A DNA stretch of 64,000 nucleotides from Murdochiella sp. Marseille-P8839. Its GTDB lineage: Bacteria; Bacillota; Clostridia; Tissierellales; Peptoniphilaceae. Shown here piece after piece: positions 27,665 through 39,366 of this stretch. The number at the start of each line of letters is the position of its first letter. Position 1 is the first letter of the stretch. The translations under genes were made by a program, and so were the position numbers. Under the pieces are notes generated by a model, which was not told the origin of the DNA, ran no database searches, and saw only the letters and a program-made list of their open reading frames with translations. The stretch lies in the NCBI GenBank assembly GCA_019753405.1, contig JAIKLF010000001.1, forward strand, positions 314,789 through 378,788. Direction: 5' to 3'.

Positions 27665-28858
27665 ATGCCCAAAAAGACAATTGACGATTATGATCTGAAC
27701 GGAAAAAAAGTTTTGGTGCGTGTGGATTTTAATGTTCCCCAAGCCAAAGACGGATCCGGACGCATTACGGATGACAGCCGGATTGTTGCCGCCCTGCCAA
27801 CGATTGAGGCTTTGCTGAAAAAGAATGCAGCCGTTATTTTAATGAGCCATCTGGGACGCCCGAAGGGCGCAGACCCGGCACTAACATTGAAACCGGTAGC
27901 GGAACGCTTGGAAGAGCTGCTGCACCAACCCGTATCGTTCTTCTCTTCACCTGTTGTTGTTGATAACGAGGTGAAGAAAAATGTCTCCGAAATGAAAAGC
28001 GGAGAAGTCTGTTTATTGGAAAACACGCGTTACGTTGCGGGCGAATCCAAGAATGATCCGACGTTCGCCGCCGAGTTGGCCTCGTTAGCGGATGTATTCG
28101 TCAATGACGCGTTTGCCACGTGCCATCGTGCACACAGCTCCAACGTCGGTGTCGCATCCCTGCTACCTTCCGCACTCGGCCTTCTTGTCCAAAAAGAAGT
28201 CGATATCATGGGCGAAGCGCTCAGTGAGCCGGAACGTCCTTTTGTCGCGATTTTAGGCGGTGCGAAAGTATCCGATAAAATCGGTGTCATCGAAAATTTA
28301 CTCAATAAGGTGGACACCATTCTCATCGGCGGCGGCATGGCGTATACGTTCCTTAAAGCGCTCGGCAAAGAGATCGGCACCTCATTGTTGGAAGAGGATA
28401 AGATCGATTTAGCGAAAGAACTGCTTCGTCGTGCAGAAGAAAAGGGTGTACATGTCGAATTACCTGTGGATGGTGTGATCGCAGACGAAGTGAAATCCGG
28501 ACAGACAACGGAAGTTGTTTCCGTCGATGCCATTCCGAAGGATAAAATGTCTCTGGACATCGGCCCGAAAACGATACAAAAATATGTCAACATTATTGAA
28601 GCGGCAAAAACAGTCGTTTGGAACGGCCCGATGGGGGTCTTTGAACTTCCCGAATTTGCAGAGGGAACCTTTGCGTTAGCTAAAGCGATGGCGAATTGTT
28701 CCGGTGTGACCATTATTGGTGGCGGAGACAGTGCTGCAGCAGTGGAACAGGCGGGACTAAAAGACAAGATGACGCATGTTTCTACCGGTGGCGGAGCCTC
28801 TCTTGAATTTCTGGAAGGCAAGACCCTTCCCGGGATTGCCGCCATTTCGGATCGGTAA
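27665..28858 (+). CDS. pgk: Phosphoglycerate kinase
   Basis: Transfers phosphate from 1,3-bisphosphoglycerate to ADP, the first ATP-yielding glycolytic step. The 397-residue product shows [20 protein letters not shown], the hinge and nucleotide region [10 protein letters not shown], and the C-terminal [13 protein letters not shown] with STGGGASLE. It is the first gene of pgk-tpiA-eno, after the gap terminator. The 70-bp spacer is purine-rich, and I could not identify a convincing promoter in it. Confidence 0.96.
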   Translation: MPKKTIDDYDLNGKKVLVRVDFNVPQAKDGSGRITDDSRIVAALPTIEALLKKNAAVILMSHLGRPKGADPALTLKPVAERLEELLHQPVSFFSSPVVVDNEVKKNVSEMKSGEVCLLENTRYVAGESKNDPTFAAELASLADVFVNDAFATCHRAHSSNVGVASLLPSALGLLVQKEVDIMGEALSEPERPFVAILGGAKVSDKIGVIENLLNKVDTILIGGGMAYTFLKALGKEIGTSLLEEDKIDLAKELLRRAEEKGVHVELPVDGVIADEVKSGQTTEVVSVDAIPKDKMSLDIGPKTIQKYVNIIEAAKTVVWNGPMGVFELPEFAEGTFALAKAMANCSGVTIIGGGDSAAAVEQAGLKDKMTHVSTGGGASLEFLEGKTLPGIAAISDR

Positions 28859-28890
28859 TAGGTTCGTAAAAGAGAAAAAAGGAGAAGATT

Positions 28891-29646
28891 ATGCGTAAGC
28901 CGCTCATTGCCGGCAACTGGAAGATGAACAAAACGCCGTATCAGGCGCAGATGCTTGTGCGTCAAATTGATTCCATTGAATTGGATGACGAAGTTGAGGC
29001 GTTGGTTTGTGTACCGGCAGTTGATCTTCAGGCAGTCAACGAAGTTATGGATGATACGCAACTGCATCTCGGTGCGCAGAATATGCACTATGAGGATCAC
29101 GGGGCGTATACCGGTGAAATTTCCGCCGCCATGCTCAAAGATTTACAGGTGGAGTACGTCATTCTCGGGCATTCCGAGCGTCGCGAACTCTTTGGTGAAT
29201 CCGATGCGCTGATTCAGAAAAAAGTCGACGCCGCCTTAGCGAATGGGCTTCTTCCCATTCTTTGCGTTGGGGAGACTCTGGAAGAGAGGGAAGCCGGAAA
29301 ACAAGAGGAGAAGGTACAGGGACAATTGATGTCGGCCCTGCAAAATGTAAAACCGGATGACTTTAAAAAATTGGTGATCGCCTATGAACCGATTTGGGCG
29401 ATTGGTACCGGGAAAACCGCTTCCGATGCCGATGCGGAAGAAATGGCCGCCTTTATTCGTCGACAGGTTGCGACAATGATTTCTCCCGCTGCAGCGGAGA
29501 ATGTTCGCATTCTTTATGGCGGTTCGGTTAAACCGGAAAACATTAAGAAGATTATGGAACAGGAAAACATCGACGGTGCACTTGTTGGCGGTGCAAGCCT
29601 GGAAGCGCCGAGCTTCATCAGCTTAGTCAACTATCGCCTCGATTAA
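28891..29646 (+). CDS. tpiA: Triosephosphate isomerase
   Basis: Interconverts dihydroxyacetone phosphate and glyceraldehyde-3-phosphate. The 251-residue barrel has the complete active site: Asn9 and Lys11 in GNWKMN, His94 in ILGHSERRE and Glu166 in AYEPIWAIGTG. The phosphate-binding ILYGGSVKPEN follows. It lies 32 bp after pgk with a good AAGGAGAAG site. The next gene is eno, so the usual phosphoglycerate mutase gene between tpiA and eno is absent. Confidence 0.97.
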   Translation: MRKPLIAGNWKMNKTPYQAQMLVRQIDSIELDDEVEALVCVPAVDLQAVNEVMDDTQLHLGAQNMHYEDHGAYTGEISAAMLKDLQVEYVILGHSERRELFGESDALIQKKVDAALANGLLPILCVGETLEEREAGKQEEKVQGQLMSALQNVKPDDFKKLVIAYEPIWAIGTGKTASDADAEEMAAFIRRQVATMISPAAAENVRILYGGSVKPENIKKIMEQENIDGALVGGASLEAPSFISLVNYRLD

Positions 29647-29653
29647 CGAGTAA

Positions 29654-30985
<1,332 letters not shown>

Positions 30986-31029
30986 TTGAGATTCGATAGC
31001 TTCGAACAGAAAAAAACAGTAGAACGAAG

Positions 31030-31062
31030 GACGGTGTCGAGAATTCGGCACCGTCTTTTTTT
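31030..31062 (+). terminator. Terminator after eno
   Basis: An 11-bp stem GACGGTGTCGA/TCGGCACCGTC with one G-T pair and a GAAT loop is followed by seven T residues. Confidence 0.93.
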
Positions 31063-31124
31063 AGGCATTCGTTTTCATTAGAGCAAGATCAATGTCCGGT
31101 TAAATCAATGTAATTAAGATGATC

Positions 31125-31149
31125 TTTACTTGAAGATGCGCCAAGTAAA
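31125..31149. repeat. 8-bp inverted repeat upstream of glgC
   Basis: TTTACTTG (31125-31132) and CAAGTAAA (31142-31149) are a perfect inverted repeat around a 9-nt centre, 127 bp before glgC. It lacks a T-run, so it resembles an operator more than a terminator. A weak promoter, TTGAAG-18-TATTTG, overlaps its right half. A direct repeat GGATAACG (31218-31225 and 31236-31243) lies between it and glgC. The regulator is unknown. Confidence 0.4.
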
Positions 31150-31275
31150 ACGGTATTTGCACAAGAGGGAAGAAAACTGCCCATCTTTCTGTAGGAAATG
31201 GTAAAATAAGACAAGAAGGATAACGTTTTGCCGTAGGATAACGATAAAGGAATGAATATAAAGGAGGGAGCACGA

Positions 31276-32415
31276 ATGAGAAATCAAAGCGGCATGGTTT
31301 GCATGCTTTTGGCAGGCGGACAAGGCTCACGCTTAAAAGCGCTGACGCGAGATACCGCAAAGCCCGCAGTCCCCTTTGGCGGAAAATACCGTATTATCGA
31401 CTTTGCCCTGAGTAACGCGACCAATTCGGATATTCACGATATCGGCGTGTTGACACAATATAAGCCGTTTCGACTCAATGAACATATCGGCATTGGCGCC
31501 GCATGGGATTATGACCGCACTTATGGCGGCTTGCGTCTGCTTTCTCCATTCTATTCGGAAGAAGGTGGACGTTGGTATGATGGAACCGCCAATGCAATTT
31601 ATGAAAACATCGCTTATTTGGATAATCTTAAACCAAAGTATGTCTTGATTCTATCGGGTGATCATATTTATAAAATGAACTATAACCGCCTTTTGGATGT
31701 TCATGTCCAAAAAGGCGCTGAAGCGACGATTGCGGTCATGGAAGTACCTTGGGATGAAGCCTCCCGTTTTGGCATCATGAATACCGACGAGGACGATCGC
31801 ATCATTGAATTTGAGGAAAAGCCGAAAGAACCGAAAAGCAATCTGGCCTCGATGGGCATTTACATTTTCAACTGGCCAACCCTGCGCAAGGCATTGGTCG
31901 AGGACTATAACGACAAGGATTCCACCTACGACTTTGGTCATGACATCATCCCCAAAATGCTGAAGGCGAAAATGCCGCTTTATGTTTATCGGTTTAAGGG
32001 CTATTGGAAAGACGTAGGAACAATCAAAAGCTACTGGGAAGCCAATCTGGATATGATTGATCCTCACAATGGCTTGGATATTTATGAGAAAAACTGGCGT
32101 ATTTACACCTCAGCGAAGAATCTTCCGCCGCATTACATCGGTGAAAAAGCGGAAGTGACCAATTCGCTGGTCAATGAAGCGTGTCGCATTTACGGAAAAG
32201 TGGATCACTGCGTTTTGTTTACGAATGTTACCGTTGAAGAGGGCGCGGAAGTCAAGGACAGTGTGGTGCTTTCGGGTACGATCATCAAAAAAGGCGCAAA
32301 AGTCTCTCACGCGGTCATCGGCGAAAATGAGGTTATTGAAGCGGATCAGCAGATCGGGCAAGAGCAATCCGAAGCCATCTATTTGGTTGCCGGTGGAAAA
32401 ATCACAAAGGAGTAG
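31276..32415 (+). CDS. glgC: Glucose-1-phosphate adenylyltransferase, catalytic subunit
   Basis: Makes ADP-glucose, the committed step of glycogen synthesis. The start is ATG 31276 with AAAGGAGGGAG; the earlier in-frame ATG at 31252 lies upstream of that site. The 379-residue product has the intact nucleotide-binding motif [14 protein letters not shown] and the lysine-containing [13 protein letters not shown] segment, followed by a short left-handed beta-helix domain. It is paired with glgD, the non-catalytic homolog, as in Bacillus and clostridia, where the enzyme is a GlgC-GlgD heteromer. Confidence 0.95.
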   Translation: MRNQSGMVCMLLAGGQGSRLKALTRDTAKPAVPFGGKYRIIDFALSNATNSDIHDIGVLTQYKPFRLNEHIGIGAAWDYDRTYGGLRLLSPFYSEEGGRWYDGTANAIYENIAYLDNLKPKYVLILSGDHIYKMNYNRLLDVHVQKGAEATIAVMEVPWDEASRFGIMNTDEDDRIIEFEEKPKEPKSNLASMGIYIFNWPTLRKALVEDYNDKDSTYDFGHDIIPKMLKAKMPLYVYRFKGYWKDVGTIKSYWEANLDMIDPHNGLDIYEKNWRIYTSAKNLPPHYIGEKAEVTNSLVNEACRIYGKVDHCVLFTNVTVEEGAEVKDSVVLSGTIIKKGAKVSHAVIGENEVIEADQQIGQEQSEAIYLVAGGKITKE

Positions 32416-32418
32416 GCG

Positions 32419-33546
32419 ATGAAAGATTGTCTTGGCATTATTTATTCTCGTTACGACGGTGAGCACGGTCACCGCGACTTCGGCCGACTTTCCGAGAATC
32501 GTCCGGAGTATATGATTCCTTTCGGCGGGCGTTATCGCATCATTGACTTTGCTCTCTCCAGCCTTTCCAATTACAGCCTGTCCCGTGTCATCCTTTATGG
32601 TGGAAACAACATTCGTTCTACGCTGGATCATGTGGGCGATGGGAAGAATTGGGAACTGAATCGACGAAACAACGGCTTATTTATCAATCCGCCCAGCCGC
32701 AATTGGGATCAACACCCGAGTATCATTCAGACGTACTATGACTCGATTACCTTTTTTGAGGAATCTACGGCGTCCAATATTCACGTGATGAATCCGATGA
32801 TGATTACCAAAGCGGATCTGGATGAAGCATATGACCGCTTTTTAGAAAGCGGAGATGACGTTTTGCTCTTCTACAAAAACATCGAGGATCGCGGCGGAGC
32901 CTATACGAACATGAGCAAGCTGATTTTGGATGAACAGGGAAATTTTGTGAACATGGGCATCAATCTGGGAACAAATGAGGCGTTTCCGCTTTATCTGGAG
33001 CGCATGTTCATCAAGCGAACCGTTTTCGTGAATCTGGTCAAGCATGCCCTGGAACGCGGCTCAGCCACGACGCTTATTGAAGCCATTAACAAGGAAAGAA
33101 AGCGGCTGAAAATCGGTGTATATGAGGTTTCCGCTCCCGTTTTGGTCATCAATGACATCTACTCCTATTTTCAGGCCAGCATGAGTCTTTTGGATCAGAA
33201 TCTGTATCAGGAAATCTTCTTCCGTGACAATATGATTTACACCAAGTCCAAGGATGAGCCGTCCACCATGTATGCACCCAGCGCCAATGTACGCAACAGT
33301 CTTGTGGCAAATGGCTGTATTGTTGAAGGGCAGGTGGAAAACTCCATTCTTTCCCGTGGCGTGCATGTGCATAAAGATGCCATTGTGCGCAACAGTATTT
33401 TGAATGAAAAAACTGTTGTCGGTCCTAACGCCGTTGTCGTCAACACCATCACGGATAAGCGCGCGGTGATTGAAGAAGGCGTTACCCTTGCCGGCGCGTA
33501 CTCTCATCCGTTTGTCGTGGGAAAGAAAGAAGTGATTTCGAGGTAA
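32419..33546 (+). CDS. glgD: Glucose-1-phosphate adenylyltransferase regulatory subunit
   Basis: Homolog of GlgC (375 residues) that modulates the ADP-glucose pyrophosphorylase heteromer. The [21 protein letters not shown] segment is conserved, but the glycine-rich nucleotide motif is replaced by IIYSRYDGEHGHRDFGRLSE, so it is not expected to be catalytic alone. The start lies 4 bp after the glgC stop, and its ribosome site overlaps the end of glgC. glgA follows after 3 bp. Confidence 0.94.
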   Translation: MKDCLGIIYSRYDGEHGHRDFGRLSENRPEYMIPFGGRYRIIDFALSSLSNYSLSRVILYGGNNIRSTLDHVGDGKNWELNRRNNGLFINPPSRNWDQHPSIIQTYYDSITFFEESTASNIHVMNPMMITKADLDEAYDRFLESGDDVLLFYKNIEDRGGAYTNMSKLILDEQGNFVNMGINLGTNEAFPLYLERMFIKRTVFVNLVKHALERGSATTLIEAINKERKRLKIGVYEVSAPVLVINDIYSYFQASMSLLDQNLYQEIFFRDNMIYTKSKDEPSTMYAPSANVRNSLVANGCIVEGQVENSILSRGVHVHKDAIVRNSILNEKTVVGPNAVVVNTITDKRAVIEEGVTLAGAYSHPFVVGKKEVISR

Positions 33547-33549
33547 AAA

Positions 33550-35004
33550 ATGAATATTCTGTATGTAGCGGCGGAGGCGGCACCATTCATTAAAACGGGC
33601 GGCTTGGCGGATGTAGCGGCTTCTTTACCCAAGGCGCTGAATCAAATCGGCTGTGATTGTCGCGTTGTGCTTCCGCTTTATTCGCAAATTGATGAGAGGT
33701 ATCGTCGTGAGATGCGTCTCGTTACCCAATTCGCAGTGAGCGTGGGGTGGAAAAATGAATATTGCGGCGTCTATGAACTGACGTACAATGGCGCCACATA
33801 TTATTTTCTGGACAATGAATATTATTTTAAACGGCCGGCTGTCTACGGCCAGTTTGATGATGGCGAACGCTTTATCTTTTTCTCCAAGGCCGCCGTGCGC
33901 CTGCCGCGTATTTTAGACTGGAATGTGGACGTTATTCATGCCAATGATTGGCATGCCGGCTTAGTTCCCGTATATCTCAATGATTTTCGCCGCGGCGATG
34001 ACTTTTATCGGGAAACACGTTCGATCTATACGATTCATAATCTCAAGTATCAGGGACAATTTTCACCGGATCTTTTCTTCTGGACCAATCTCAATCCGGC
34101 CTACTATTCCGACTACGATCTGAAATTTTATGAATCGATTAATTTCATGAAAGCGGCTATTGTACACGCGACGAAAGTGAACACGGTCTCAGAAACGTAT
34201 GCCGAAGAAATTCATTATCCCTTCTTTGCTGAGGGGCTGCAAAATGTCATTAATGCGTATTCTTGGAAGATTTCCGGTATTTTAAACGGCATTGATGAAG
34301 ACGTTTGGAATCCGCGAACAGACGACGTGATCGCGCAGCAATATGACGTGCGTACACTTTCCCTGCGAAAGAAAAATAAGCAGGCTCTACAGAAGGAAGT
34401 GAGGTTGCCCGTGCGAGACGATGTCCCGCTCTTTGGAATGGTGACGCGATTAAATGCGATGAAGGGACTGGATCTTGTGCGCTATATTCTGGAAGAATTT
34501 CTTCAGGAAGATGTGCAGTTTGTCGTCGTCGGCACAGGAGATGAGACCTATGAAGAAATGTTCCGTTATTTTGCGGACAAGTATCCGGACAAGTTGGCCG
34601 CACGCATTCATTTTTCGACCAAAGAATCGCACGAAGTCTATGCCGGTGCTGATCTCTTTTTAATGCCGTCCATGATTGAACCGTGCGGGCTCTCGCAAAT
34701 GATTGCGATGCGTTACGGATGCGTGCCGTTGGTGCGCGAGGCCGGCGGCCTTCGCGATTCGGTGCTGCCATACAATCAATATGAAAAGACAGGGGAAGGA
34801 TTCACCTTTGCCAATGTAAATGCGCATGATCTTCTCTTTACGATGCAACGGGCCTGTGAAGTTTTTCGCAGGAATCCGCAGGATTTTTCTCTTTTACAGA
34901 AAAACGGGATGACTAAGGATCTTAGCTGGCAGGTATCCAGTCGGAAATATCTGGCGCTTTACCAATCGTTGAATCCTTTTGGACAAGGAACGGATAAACA
35001 ATGA
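33550..35004 (+). CDS. glgA: Glycogen synthase (ADP-glucose)
   Basis: GT5 glycosyltransferase that extends alpha-1,4-glucan from ADP-glucose. The 484-residue product has the N-terminal KTGGLADV motif (Lys15, ADP-glucose binding), HANDWHAGLVPVYL, and the C-terminal donor-site region MPSMIEPCGLSQMIAMRYG. It is translationally coupled to pulA, whose ATG overlaps the glgA stop by 4 bp. Confidence 0.95.
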   Translation: MNILYVAAEAAPFIKTGGLADVAASLPKALNQIGCDCRVVLPLYSQIDERYRREMRLVTQFAVSVGWKNEYCGVYELTYNGATYYFLDNEYYFKRPAVYGQFDDGERFIFFSKAAVRLPRILDWNVDVIHANDWHAGLVPVYLNDFRRGDDFYRETRSIYTIHNLKYQGQFSPDLFFWTNLNPAYYSDYDLKFYESINFMKAAIVHATKVNTVSETYAEEIHYPFFAEGLQNVINAYSWKISGILNGIDEDVWNPRTDDVIAQQYDVRTLSLRKKNKQALQKEVRLPVRDDVPLFGMVTRLNAMKGLDLVRYILEEFLQEDVQFVVVGTGDETYEEMFRYFADKYPDKLAARIHFSTKESHEVYAGADLFLMPSMIEPCGLSQMIAMRYGCVPLVREAGGLRDSVLPYNQYEKTGEGFTFANVNAHDLLFTMQRACEVFRRNPQDFSLLQKNGMTKDLSWQVSSRKYLALYQSLNPFGQGTDKQ

Positions 35005-36962
35005 CCTTGGAAAAAGAACAACCGGGACAAACAACCTCTGTGTGTGCGGAAAGACCGATTCTTCCGGTCGCCTCCGCCCATGCGCTTTCCACTACACTCG
35101 GTATCACCTATACGAAAAATCGAAGTGTTTTTCGTGTCTGGGCGCCCACGAAGCACCACGTTTCGCTTCGCCTTTTTGCATCGGCGGAAGGTGGAATATG
35201 CCAAACGGTGGATATGCAGAATCAGGATGGCGTTTATTCGGCTTGTGTAGAAGGGGATTGGGACGGCTATTTTTATACCTATTTTGTTGATGGTGTGGAG
35301 GTACCGGATCCGTATTCCGTTTCCGCTTCGCTTAACGGACGGCGAAGTGCCGTTGTGGATCTTTCATCGACAGACCCGAGCGGATTTCGCCAAAGTACCT
35401 ACGTGCAGACAAAAGAGGAGGATGCGATCCTGTATGAACTGCACGTCGGCGATTATTCTTTTCATGAACACAGTGGGGCAACGTTTCCGGGCAAATATCT
35501 GGGACTTGTTGAAGACAGCACCTATTACGGGGTAAAAACGGGACTGGAGCATCTTAAAGAGCTGGGGATTACCCATGTACACTTGATGCCCATCGCTCAA
35601 AATGCGACGGTGGATGAACACCCTTCGCGCTTCGGCGCAGAAGACAACTACAACTGGGGATATGATCCGCATCTCTACAACGTGCCGGAGGGAGCGTATG
35701 CTACAGATCCCTTTGATCCGAAAGCGCGTATTCGTGAGCTGAAAACGGCCATACAGAAGTTGCATGAAGCCGGAATCGGCGTGGTTTTGGACGTTGTATA
35801 TAATCACACCTTTCGAACAAAAGATTCGGTTTTCAATCTCCTCGTTCCCGATTATTATTATCGCAAGGAGAACGACAACTTTTCAGACGGCTCCGGTGTA
35901 GGCAATGAAATTGCATCCGAAGCGCCCATGATGCGCAAGTTTATTCTGGAATCGTTGTTGTATTGGCAAAAAGAATATCTTGTTGATGGCTTTCGCTTTG
36001 ATTTGATGGCTTTAACGGATCAGGAGACCGTTCGTATGGTCGTTAAAGAATTGCGGAAAGTTAACCCCCATACGATCATTTATGGAGAGCCTTGGGTCGG
36101 AGCGTATTCTGCTTTGCCGGAAAAACAACAAACACGGTGGGGAACACAAAACAAACAAGGTTTCGCACTTTTTAATGCACCATTTCGCGATGCGCTTTGC
36201 GGCGGCGTGGAAGGAAGCGGTCGTGGATTTGTTCAAGGCAATCCACGTGGAAAGCGGTGGACGGATATCGGGCTTTTAGGATCCATCAATGACGGTAAGG
36301 GCCACAACGGAGGCTTGGAGGATCCGACCAACTCGATCAACTATTTTTGCGCGCACGACAACCTCATTCTGGAGGATAAGCTGAACCTGTCGCTGAACGG
36401 TGCCGAGCATCGCGAAGCCATGACCAAGCTGGCCTTCAGTATCCTGTTGACGGCGCAGGGTATTCCCTTTTTCCATGCCGGAAATGAATTTCGTCGGTCA
36501 AAAAAAATGATCAGCAATTCCTATTGCGCACCGTATTCGATTAACGCCATCGATTGGAGCAAAAAAGAAGAGCACCGGTCTGTTTTTCGCTATGTGCAGG
36601 ATCTGATCACGTTACGAAAAACCTATCCGGTTTTTCGACTGAAAACCGGTGCAGAAGTGCGTGAACGGGTAAATATTCTGCCTATTGAAGAACCGTCGGT
36701 TATTGGTGTGACCTATCGTTTAGGCGATCGCTGCAATGGAGATTATCTCGTTTCTCTGTTTCATGACGGCTGGTGGGATTTTTCGGCAGACATCACGGTT
36801 CTCTTCGATGCGCTTCATGCAGAACGCATTGAAGCGCAACGCATTTTTGATCGCTGGGGATTCGTTTCGGGTAATCGTGTAGAAGTGAGTCGTACCGATC
36901 GCCTGCATTTACCGCTAGCACCGATTTCCATGACGCTTTTTCGCGTTCATGTACTGTATTGA
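35001..36962 (+). CDS. pulA: Type I pullulanase
   Basis: GH13 enzyme that cleaves alpha-1,6 branch points in glycogen or pullulan. The 653-residue product has an N-terminal CBM48-like domain (about 35-125), the type I pullulanase signature YNWGYDP (residues 217-223), the nucleophile Asp334 in FRFDLMALT, the acid/base Glu363 in IIYGEPW, the third catalytic Asp in the YFCAHDN region, and a C-terminal beta domain. It has no signal peptide, so it acts on internal glycogen. Its location inside the glycogen operon instead of a branching enzyme suggests coupled trimming or turnover. Confidence 0.93.
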   Translation: MTLEKEQPGQTTSVCAERPILPVASAHALSTTLGITYTKNRSVFRVWAPTKHHVSLRLFASAEGGICQTVDMQNQDGVYSACVEGDWDGYFYTYFVDGVEVPDPYSVSASLNGRRSAVVDLSSTDPSGFRQSTYVQTKEEDAILYELHVGDYSFHEHSGATFPGKYLGLVEDSTYYGVKTGLEHLKELGITHVHLMPIAQNATVDEHPSRFGAEDNYNWGYDPHLYNVPEGAYATDPFDPKARIRELKTAIQKLHEAGIGVVLDVVYNHTFRTKDSVFNLLVPDYYYRKENDNFSDGSGVGNEIASEAPMMRKFILESLLYWQKEYLVDGFRFDLMALTDQETVRMVVKELRKVNPHTIIYGEPWVGAYSALPEKQQTRWGTQNKQGFALFNAPFRDALCGGVEGSGRGFVQGNPRGKRWTDIGLLGSINDGKGHNGGLEDPTNSINYFCAHDNLILEDKLNLSLNGAEHREAMTKLAFSILLTAQGIPFFHAGNEFRRSKKMISNSYCAPYSINAIDWSKKEEHRSVFRYVQDLITLRKTYPVFRLKTGAEVRERVNILPIEEPSVIGVTYRLGDRCNGDYLVSLFHDGWWDFSADITVLFDALHAERIEAQRIFDRWGFVSGNRVEVSRTDRLHLPLAPISMTLFRVHVLY

Positions 36963-37027
36963 GGAAAAAGAACTACGAATGATCCCGAATCGGGATGCAT
37001 CGCCAAGACAAACGTAAGGAGGGTATT

Positions 37028-38722
37028 GTGGAGTATCATTCTGTTTATGAACAATGGCTGGCAGATGAGAGCCTGGATGCAAACTTGAAGGACGAATTGG
37101 TCGCGATTCGGGATAATGAAGAAGAAATTAAGGATCGCTTTTATCAATCGTTGAGCTTCGGTACGGCAGGCCTTCGCGGAAAACTCGGCGCAGGGACCAA
37201 TCGTATGAACGTGGTAACCGTCGGTCGGGCGACAGAAGGTTTTGCACGTATGATCGCGGATTGCGGGGAAGAAGCCAAGAGAAAAGGCGTCGCCATCGGT
37301 TATGATGTGCGCCATATGTCTCGTGAATTTGCGCATCTCTCGGCGGAGATTTTTGCTGCGCACGGCATTCGTGTGTACCTGCATCGCGATATTGTACCAA
37401 CACCGGTTTTGTCGTATACGATTCGGGATCTTGGTGCCTTTGCCGGCGTAATGGTAACCGCGTCGCACAATCCGCGGGAGTATAACGGCTACAAAGCGTA
37501 CGGCACAGCGGGCTCACAGATTCTGGATGATTGGGCGGAGCAAATCGAAAAAAATATACATGCGTGTGAGAAGGACGGACGCATTGAACGCATAGCTTTT
37601 GATCAGGGGGTATCCGAAGGAAAAATTGTACTCATCGACGACAGTCTGATGGAACGTTACTTGGAGAAGGTTCTTGCTCTGGCTATCCATGAGGATGTTG
37701 ATAAATCGGTTCCATTTGTGTATTCACCGCTTAACGGATGCGGAAACATTCCTATCCGCACGGTGTTGACACGCAGAGGATTTACCGGCATGGCGCTTGT
37801 TGAGGAAGAAATTGAACCGGATCCGGATTTCACTACGACTGGCTATCCCAATCCGGAACGTCCGGAGTGCTTCCGCCTGGCAGAAAAAAAAGGACAGGAA
37901 GTGGGTGCGGAGCTGCTGATCGCCTCCGATCCGGATTCCGACCGCTTGGCTCTTGAAGTGCGCAAACCCGACGGCACATATCAATTTTTCAACGGAAACC
38001 ATATCGGCGCCCTGCTTACGCACTATATTGTTTCCGAGATGGCCGCTACGGGAAAATTGCCAAAAGACGGTGCCGTCATTAAATCCATCGTGACCGGCGA
38101 TATTGCGCGAAAGATCACAAAAAAGTACGGTCTGGCTCTCTTTGATGTTCTCACCGGTTTTAAGAACATTGCCGCACCGGTTAACGAATGGGATACCACA
38201 AAAGAACATACCTTTGTCTTCGGCTACGAGGAAAGCATCGGGTACAACCACGGTGAATTTGTGCGGGATAAGGATGCGGTTTCGTCGGCGATGTTGCTTG
38301 TCGAAGCAGCTGCCTTTTACAAAAAAACGCAGAAAAAAACACTTTTAGATGTTTTGCACGATATTTACCGAGAGTATGGCTATTATGGTAATAAGCTGGT
38401 TTCCATCGTGAAATAGGGAGCGGACGGACAGGCGCTCATCGGGCGCATCATGGACACTTTCCGCGAAAAGGGAATTATAGATGCCGGAGAGCGTAAGGTC
38501 ATTAAGGTAATAGATTATCTTAACGACGACACCGGACTGCCCAAATCCAATGTTTTAAAATATGAGTTTGGTGACGAGAGTTGGTGTGCCATTCGTCCTT
38601 CGGGAACAGAACCGAAAATTAAGCTCTACGTCTATTCGGTAGGAGAACAGGAACAAGAGGCAAATGCCATTTGTGACGAATTGGCGGAGAAGATTACCGC
38701 ACAGATGCACAGTGTGAAATAA
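37028..38722 (+). pseudogene. pgm: Phosphoglucomutase, interrupted by an in-frame TAG
   Basis: Alpha-D-phosphohexomutase that makes glucose-1-phosphate for GlgC. I use GTG 37028, preceded by AAGGAGGG; the upstream ATG 36995 includes that site. The active-site serine is Ser146 in TASHNP. The metal loop DPDSDR and the sugar-binding GYEESIGYN are intact. TAG at 38414-38416 (codon 463 of 564) interrupts the frame between SIVK and GADGQ. The same frame continues with the last domain, including the phosphate-binding RPSGTEPKIKLY. A product ending at 462 would lack this essential domain. One base change from a Glu, Lys or Gln codon would create the stop. Restart at ATG 38450 is possible but would give only 90 residues. 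Confidence 0.85.
38414..38416 (+). other. In-frame TAG splitting pgm
   Basis: The frame is the same before and after, so it is a substitution and not an indel. TAG ends several normal genes in this window (ktrB, mutS2, glgC, PBP), so it is a real stop in this organism. Confidence 0.88.
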
Positions 38723-38727
38723 GCATC

Positions 38728-38763
38728 GCCCTTCTGCCTTTTCCGCAGGAGGGCTTTTTATTT
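38728..38763 (+). terminator. Terminator after the glycogen operon
   Basis: A 10-bp stem GCCCTTCTGC/GCAGGAGGGC with one T-G pair is followed by TTTTTATTT, just after the pgm stop. Confidence 0.92.
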
Positions 38764-38859
38764 GCATGAACCAACCAGAACATAACGCGTATACAAAAAA
38801 TCGTCACAGAAGACTCGTAAGATGAGGACGTTAATTACCCATAGAATTGAGGCGAAGCG

Positions 38860-39366
38860 ATGAATGAATTTTTTAACGCCATGGAAGCGTTGTTTTTTAC
38901 GGAATTGTTTGGAAAGGTCACGCTCTACATGATTCTTTCCACCGTGCTTAAATTTGTGTTTGTCCTCATCGTCCTATCTTTTGTGAGTCGTATTGTGCGC
39001 ATGATTACGATGGATATTCAGCAGACGGCTACGCGTCGACCTGTGCAGGCGGCTTCATTACGACTGTTGAGCAATCCGGAAGACTATGATTTTCCTTTGC
39101 GGGATGAATATTACCTTTCGGACAACACCTCTATTGGACGTGCGGACGATAACACGATCGTCATCAAGGACCGTCAGATGAGCAAACATCAAGCCGTTAT
39201 TGTACAGAACGGACCTCATTTTTTCATTGACGATTTACAGTCCACCAATCCGACAACGGTGAATGACGGCATCGTCCTTCAACCCACAGAGTTACATTCT
39301 CGAGACATCGTCTCTCTTGGCGGTCTCCATTTTGTGTTTTTGAACGAGGAAGAACATGAAGACTGA
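38860..39366 (+). CDS. FHA-domain protein with an N-terminal membrane segment
   Basis: 168-residue protein with one hydrophobic segment (about 18-45) and a C-terminal forkhead-associated domain (about 80-165): SIGRADDNTIVIKDRQMSKHQAVI, then FFIDDLQSTNPTTVNDG. FHA domains bind phosphothreonine, so the protein probably docks on a Ser/Thr kinase target at the membrane. It precedes ftsW/rodA and a PBP gene, and overlaps the first by 11 bp. The same grouping is known in actinobacteria and clostridia and links kinase signalling to wall growth. No kinase gene is present in this window. Confidence 0.82.
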   Translation: MNEFFNAMEALFFTELFGKVTLYMILSTVLKFVFVLIVLSFVSRIVRMITMDIQQTATRRPVQAASLRLLSNPEDYDFPLRDEYYLSDNTSIGRADDNTIVIKDRQMSKHQAVIVQNGPHFFIDDLQSTNPTTVNDGIVLQPTELHSRDIVSLGGLHFVFLNEEEHED

